From Ectocarpus siliculosus (Eukaryota > Sar > Phaeophyceae > Ectocarpales > Ectocarpaceae), in contig FN648789.1 of assembly GCA_000310025.1 (NCBI GenBank), positions 2,830 through 39,726 of the forward strand: a stretch of 36,897 bases of DNA. The letters run 5' to 3'. A model generated the notes under the pieces. The model searched no databases and had not been told where the DNA came from. It saw only the letters and a list, made by a program, of their open reading frames with translations. Positions 31,793 through 36,897 of this stretch are shown piece by piece. Both the position numbers and the translations under genes were made by a program. The first letter of the stretch is position 1, and each line of letters opens with the position of its first letter.

Positions 31793-32803
31793 GCGGCGGA
31801 CACCCGTTTCTTGGGCAGTATCAACGTGCAACGTCCCAACGGTATCGGTGTGGGGAATGATTTACTTTGTTGGACGGGCGTCGGTTTACCCACAGCGAGT
31901 GACGGAGTGTGGTATGAAACGTATGCGTTGTTCGAAATGCTTGGCGGCCACTGCCATCTCCTCGCTTCATCGTCCCTTTTTCAATGTGAGTGGACGATTG
32001 GTTCTTTTCAACGGTACTACAGTACAAAAAACAGGGAACTTTTCTTGTGTTGTTGGGTGGGCACTCTCTTCTACTGAAGAAGAGGGTTGGAGGGTTGGAC
32101 CTTCCACACAAACGAAGTGGGTAACCGTACCAATTTAGTACACGCGTCTACATGCATCACATTTGGACATTCGATTGCTGTAAGACGACGGCAACGCTTC
32201 GTCTCCTGACATTGCCAATGCTGTATACAGAGGCGTGTACAAACAGTCACGAATAACGTGCCTAGGATTACTCATCTCGCTGCCTCTCGACCTTTATCAC
32301 ATGCGGCTGCTTTCCAACCTGTTGCGACAACAGCAAGCACGAGGGGCGCTACAAACGCCGAACTCAGAACCTTCTGCCACACCACTGCTGGTACTATTAT
32401 TGATGCGCCGCTACCTCTCACTCTAGCATGCGGAGCGGGTGTGGTCCCTCGCGCGTGCTCCACCCTTCATGCCCCCGCGCAACAAACAGTTACCACCGAA
32501 TCCTACGCCAACTTCCGCCTAAAACAAAATAAGAGTATCCACTTGCTGCCCGAACGTGCTCCATACTTGGGAGGGAAAACGGCCTGCATTCCGATAGGTA
32601 CGCACTTCTAATTATTATCCCCGCCCCGCCGCGTCGCCTTCTTTCGACCACGTGCCGCCCCAGACGTGGTCTCAAGCTTTCCCAAGGTACCGCCCCGACC
32701 CATGTTCCCCTGTCCTCCATTACAAGCTGTTCCACTCCTGTGTAGCCTCTTTCCATCTCCCCGATCCTCCATTCCAAGCGGTGGTCCAAGCAACGACGCC
32801 CCT
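31793..32803 (+). CDS. Possible spliced gene or extra 3' exons, unrecognised
   Basis: Candidate exons: 31793-31985 (ending at a strong GTGAGT donor; reads VSTCNVPTVSVWGMIYF, then GMKRMRCSKCLAA), 32231-32597 (after CTGTATACAG; reads RVQTVTNNVPRITHLAASRP, then LPERAPYLGGKTACIP; donor GTACGC), 32664-32685 (after GTGCCGCCCCAG; donor GTACCG), and 32746-32803 (after CTGTGTAG, ending at TGA). Phases agree along this chain. No domain is recognised. The start is unclear: a TGTAG acceptor at 31792 suggests an upstream exon, and a GTACAA donor at about 31350 in the preceding gene would join in phase, so these may be alternative 3' exons of that gene. The 60-base last intron is very short. Confidence 0.3.
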
Positions 32804-35342
32804 GACCATGGAAGACGCGGCAAAACGTATCATCAGCTTAGACAAGGGGCATGGAGTGGCAGCATAGCAAAACAGAGCCAAACAAGGGGGGAAAGCGTGA
32901 CGAGCACCACGACAAAACAAAATCTATCTCGTAACATTGCAACTCCTAGTATCGGTCACTGCTCCAGAACGAGAGCTTCACTAAAGCAGGAACGACGATA
33001 CACACCAAGAAGGACAACAGACAAAACTCATTGTGAGACTACACAGAAACCCCCCTCGTCAAATGGCGAGCGCACCGCAACCCTGACTAGTGGTCTAGTG
33101 GTCATCGTGCTTATCAACAGGCAGTACAAAGTCGCGGTAGAGCGTCTATACACCATGCTTCCGAGATCGGCCGGTGGGTGCCATTGTTGACATCGAATAC
33201 CCTACCTTCTCATCATGTAAAACACCAATACAAGTAGCCTACAGTAGTACAGCAGTTGTTGCGAGAGAGGCACCGTACCTGGCTCGCAATTAGAAGAAGT
33301 TGGCTCGTCTCCCTTCTTCTACTACAGCAGCAGTGAGTGCATCATGGGCCCTCCCAGATAGGCGACCAAAACCAAGCTCGGATGACCCCCTGCTTATCTT
33401 TAGGCAGGAACGCACTGCTGTTCTCGGGCCCGGTGTTGTCTGACCTGTCCGCGGGGATCGAAGCAGTGCATCCATTTCATCACCCTTGCCGAACGGTTCC
33501 GGTCACCAACATTTGGTTCGAATCGTCGAACAAACAATCACACATGATCATTTTCATTTTAGCCACTCCGTCTGTGCAACGGACGGTGGTGGTGTACTGC
33601 TGCTGCAGGTTCAGTTTCACGGCGGAGAAGGAAATACGGCAGTAGTTACTGCTGTAGGACAACACACATAAAGAAGAAGACTACTACCATACCTACGCTG
33701 ACAGAGGGGGGGGGCGAAGTCCTATGCATACCTACCCTTTCTGCCACTAGATTTGCGCAGCTCTCTACTCCTTCGCCGCGTGCTGTGTGGAAGGTCAGCT
33801 ACAGACAGGTCAAAGGCGTTGTCGCGTGTGCTGTGGTTCTTGTTGTGCGAGGGAGCACGTACACTTTGTTTATACATACATGAGGCGCGACCGTTGCAAG
33901 GAAGAGTCAAAACAGCAGGAGGAGGAGGAGGACATGCGACCGAAAAGACAAAAGGTGGATAGACCACCGACCGGCACACGTTTCGAGAAAGAGAGAGTAC
34001 AGGCAGAGCCACAATAGACCCGCACATGTATCAAGAGAGAACGTGCCGACAGGGTCACAAGTCAATCGGGCAGGCGTTGCTTGTGGCGCACCCTGCTCGG
34101 ATGGATGTCCAAACGATCGGCCTGTCCTTGATTAGGCTGACTTTTCGTTGTTGCCCCGCCTGCTCTTTCTTCTTCTTCTTCTTCTCCATCCTACCCGTGA
34201 TGATGCCCTGTTTCTCTTCTTATATCCCTACTGCTGCTGTACGTCTGTCTATCCACTATCAGCGTGCTGTGTGTGTGTGTGTGTAGAGTAGGGCGTGCGT
34301 GAGGCGAGGGACAGCAGTCTCCAACATGTACACCAGGAGCCACGACACACGTAAAGCTTTTGTTTTGGGGGGGTGTGCGACCGAGGGCTCGTTCTCTCTC
34401 TCCCTCTCTCCGACGTGGTGATTAGGTTTTTTGCCATGAGGCCGCGGTGCTGCCTACACGCGCCAAAGCAACGGCAACATGTCTACCATACACCAGAGCA
34501 TCCGCACACCAGCGTAGGGGCTTACCAGTGCCCATTTGGAGCGGCGGCCGATGAGGGAGTTTTTGGGGCGATTGGTTATTTGGTGTCGCAGGCCGTGACG
34601 TGTTTGATTTAGTTTTCGGAATCAAATCGACGGTTTGGCGTCGGTTCGGGACCGTTCCTCAACGCGAAGTCCAGTTCTGAACGCGAAGTCTAAGTTTTCC
34701 CGGTTTGACGTACCTCGTGGTGCACGCCCAACTAACACCAACACATATGCACACCAACTCCGCCGTAGCTAGCAATCCCGTCTGTGAGTAGGTAGACTTA
34801 CACTTGGATAAGCCGGGCGAGACGTTGTGTTAGTTGGTCCGTGCGCTGTCATGTTTTCTCGACGGTACGCCTGGATACACAGCATCGAATTGATGTTTGC
34901 GTCGTAACGTAATGTCACACGCGGCCATACAAATTAGGCCCCCAAAAAGGAAAAATATATATATCATGCTGTGCGCCTTTCTATGTTGACGGGAACCCGT
35001 GCTGTCCGTTTTCAGCGCCCAGGTTTCCTCTTAAAAAAAAAAAACAGGGGGGGGGCGGGGGGCGGGGGATCTCCACAGTTCCTGTCGTTCAGGAAGTGCG
35101 AGTTTTGGGCCAGTCACGGCCTTTCAATACTTCGATACCATCTGCGATTCGGACACGACGACGTTCTGGATTCTCCAGTAATCTCGGATTTGAGACGCAT
35201 CTAGATTTCGGAACGAAATCGAGAAGAGTCAGATATTCCAGAAAGGATGTTGGAAAATGACCCCACCTAGTTCAGTCCCCCTTTTCTCTCCCGAAATACG
35301 CCGGAGCTATAGAGGAGAAGGGATATATTCGAGAGTCGTAAC
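32804..35342. other. Intergenic; simple repeats and presumed promoter of the next gene
   Basis: Simple repeats are (TTC)n at about 34170-34185 and (GT)n at about 34267-34284. A short imperfect duplication (AACGCGAAGTC twice, near 34660 and 34680) and an AT-rich TATATATAT stretch (34956-34965) lie upstream of the gene at 35343 and could belong to its promoter region. A12 plus a G-rich run lies near 35032-35069. Open frames here are short and unconvincing. Confidence 0.4.
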
Positions 35343-36240
35343 ATGCCGCCTCGCAACACGCGGCGCGCCACGGCGGCGGCTTCGGCGGCTGCTTCTCCTA
35401 CAACGGCTTCCTCAGCGGCGGCGCCTTCTTCCTCAGCGGCTGCTGCCCCGGCGGCGGCTGCCGCGGCCCCAGCGGCTGCCAGCGCGCCGATGGGACCGCT
35501 TTCCCCGCCTCCACCTGGGCTGCCTCCCCGGCCCGACCGCCAGACGGCCGCGTTTGTGGACGCGACCACGGCGGCCTACGCTCTGCCGTGCTACACGGCG
35601 CTGGTGCCGGGAGCCGGGGCAACGCTGGACCTTGGGCGGGTGTTCGACCGCAACCGGCTCGGTTGCGATCAGGGCACTGTGGAGGAGTTGGTCCTCCGTT
35701 TGGGTGAGGTGGCCACTCGGCTGCCGCCCCTTGCCGGGGAGGAGACCTACACAGCAGTTTTGGCGCGCGCCAGGAAGGTGGCCACTTCGCGGGCGGGCGA
35801 CAAGTCCGTTGCCTATCGCCAGGCCGAGGCGAAGAAGCTCTTGGCCGAGTACACGGTGGAACTCGCGCTCCGCCATGGCCGCCTCTTGCAGTCAGAAGGC
35901 TGTGTGCTGCTGGAAGCAGTAGAGGACGTTGTTCTGCCTGCTCACTTCGGAGGTTCGGCGGCGCGGTCCGCGACGGCAGCGCCACCGGCGGCTGCTGTCG
36001 CCCCGGCCGCCGCCCCGGCGACGTACTTATCTGATGCGGAGCTGGCGCAGCGAATGCAAGCACAGATTGACCTGAGTGGGGGGCCGAGCGACAGCAGCGG
36101 GAGGGCGGAGAGCCCGCACGAGAGGGACGACCGCGAGCTGATCGCTCTGCTGACTCGAGCGCACGCAAAACCAGAGGTGCGCTGCTCAATATTCAATATT
36201 CTATAAAATATGCCAAGTGTTGAAAGTGATGAAAGTGTTC

Positions 36241-36271
<31 letters not shown>

Positions 36272-36393
36272 GGCACATTTCTGTTGTTGTTGTTGTTGTT
36301 GTTTGTTGTTGTTGTTAGGTTGTGCGAATCCTCACGCCCTCTCGTGCATCTGAGGACGAGCTACACGCGCTTCTCTTTAGAAGACTACGATGA
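35343..36393 (+). CDS. Two-exon gene, Ala/Pro-rich protein of unknown function
   Basis: Exon 1 is 35343-36176 (278 codons), ending KPEG-boundary GAG|GTGCGC. Exon 2 is 36319-36393, beginning after GTTGTTAG in phase 0 and ending at TGA; the total is 302 residues. The N-terminus is low-complexity (Ala/Ser/Pro, residues about 8-65). A compact region at about 70-200 contains ALVPGAGATLDLGRVFDRNR, VEELVLRLGEVATRLPPL and AEAKKLLAEYTVELALRHGR and is probably helical. A second Ala/Pro-rich stretch follows, then an acidic/basic tail (RDDRELIALLTRAHAKPE) that continues smoothly into exon 2 (VVRILTPSRASEDELHALLF). Reading straight through the donor would end in SIFNIL at 36206 instead. The start at 35343 is the first ATG of the frame. 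Function is unknown; a gag-like or structural protein is possible but unsupported. Confidence 0.55.
36241..36318 (+). repeat. A28 run and GTT microsatellite inside the intron
   Basis: Twenty-eight A (36241-36268) are followed by five G, a few bases, and an imperfect (GTT)n array (about 36281-36316) running directly into the proposed acceptor TTAG. They make up more than half of the proposed 142-bp intron. Confidence 0.85.
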
Positions 36394-36897
36394 AGGTCTG
36401 GTCGTACCATACTGGTGGTTCACACTTCGATGTCGGGGGTGCATGTGTACTGTATGCACGTCGAAAAAGAAAAAAAAAAAAAAAAAAATCGAAGCCCTTC
36501 TTGGCACGGATCTACATGTGTACATATATACTGAAGTATGTATTCTGCGGACACTAACAGAATGCGTGCCCACAACAACCAACCATGGCTATCTGGTGTT
36601 TCATGTTGCCGCTCTATTGATAAAGGCCTGCCGCTGTTGCCCGGTCCTCACATCGTACGTCATACCTTACGAAACATCATGAATGATTGGTGGCATACAT
36701 ATGTACGTAGCCCGTCCATAGTTCCCTCCATCTGTAGTGGCAGCTGCGGCAACACACACGCACAGCTTGTTGTTGTCCGTGACTACGGTTACACCTTCTG
36801 GCTGTTACCGCGGTGTGGTCATTTCACCGATGCCCGCTGCACACTCACATACAGTTGAAGGGTTGTCTACTGCATATTTTCCCACAATACCCTCACG
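36394..36897. other. Downstream region, no supportable gene
   Basis: A further A-rich run lies at 36465-36488. A 3' exon cannot be excluded, but I see no chain of splice signals with coding sequence up to the window end. Confidence 0.35.

Noticed and set aside
1-36897. CRISPR arrays, bacterial operons, rRNA
   Set aside because: No short regularly spaced direct repeats with unique spacers, no Shine-Dalgarno-linked gene strings and no rRNA signatures were seen; the DNA reads as eukaryotic.

Overview
The window looks like nuclear DNA of a eukaryote. Evidence for this is protein-coding genes interrupted by GT-AG introns with U-rich acceptor tracts, and remnants of Ty1/copia-type LTR elements, a Helitron, a non-LTR retrotransposon and small terminal-repeat elements. 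There are no bacterial-style operons. The mixture of short introns, GC-rich coding sequence and this repeat spectrum would fit a stramenopile alga such as a brown alga, but that placement is an inference; nothing in the window is a definitive taxonomic marker.

Layout. Bases 1-3537 are the 3' part of a decayed copia element whose integrase-RT linker region carries a GC-rich minisatellite of about 111 bp per unit, followed by reverse transcriptase and RNase H broken by one stop and three frameshifts. Bases 3.7-6.3 kb have no gene I can support. Bases 6289-7250 (minus) hold a broken Cys-rich gene. Bases 10187-16829 form a nested LTR structure. The outer element has 258-bp terminal repeats (TG...CA type, 14 mismatches between them) with a coiled-coil gag-like ORF. 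Inside it are a tandem-repeat field, a large inverted repeat, and a second terminal-repeat element that carries only a gag with zinc knuckles. Bases 18.0-19.4 kb (minus) are a Helitron replicase/helicase remnant, 21.4-22.5 kb (minus) the C-terminal part of a non-LTR reverse transcriptase, and 23301-24255 a miniature terminal-repeat element whose interior is duplicated at 19.56 kb.

The right third is gene-bearing. By joining open stretches with GT-AG signals and checking every splice phase, I reconstruct a 13-exon plus-strand gene (25416-31404, 1020 codons plus stop). Its central part has the motif order of a beta-class amino-methyltransferase (DPPY-like motif, then target region, then AdoMet motif), but both key motifs are degenerate (DPGV, and no FxGxG). 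It is preceded by a CxxC-rich putative zinc module and a disordered linker. I recognise no described protein with this architecture, and it is the main candidate for something new. Downstream are a low-confidence set of exons (31793-32803) and a two-exon gene (35343-36393) whose 142-bp intron is largely an A28 run plus GTT repeats.

The other notable signal is in the two nested LTR elements: directly after each 5' terminal repeat lies CTCTAGAG followed by a 10-nt palindrome that differs between the elements by compensating changes (CCTTCGAAGG versus CCCTCGAGGG), suggesting a conserved RNA structure or dimerisation signal.
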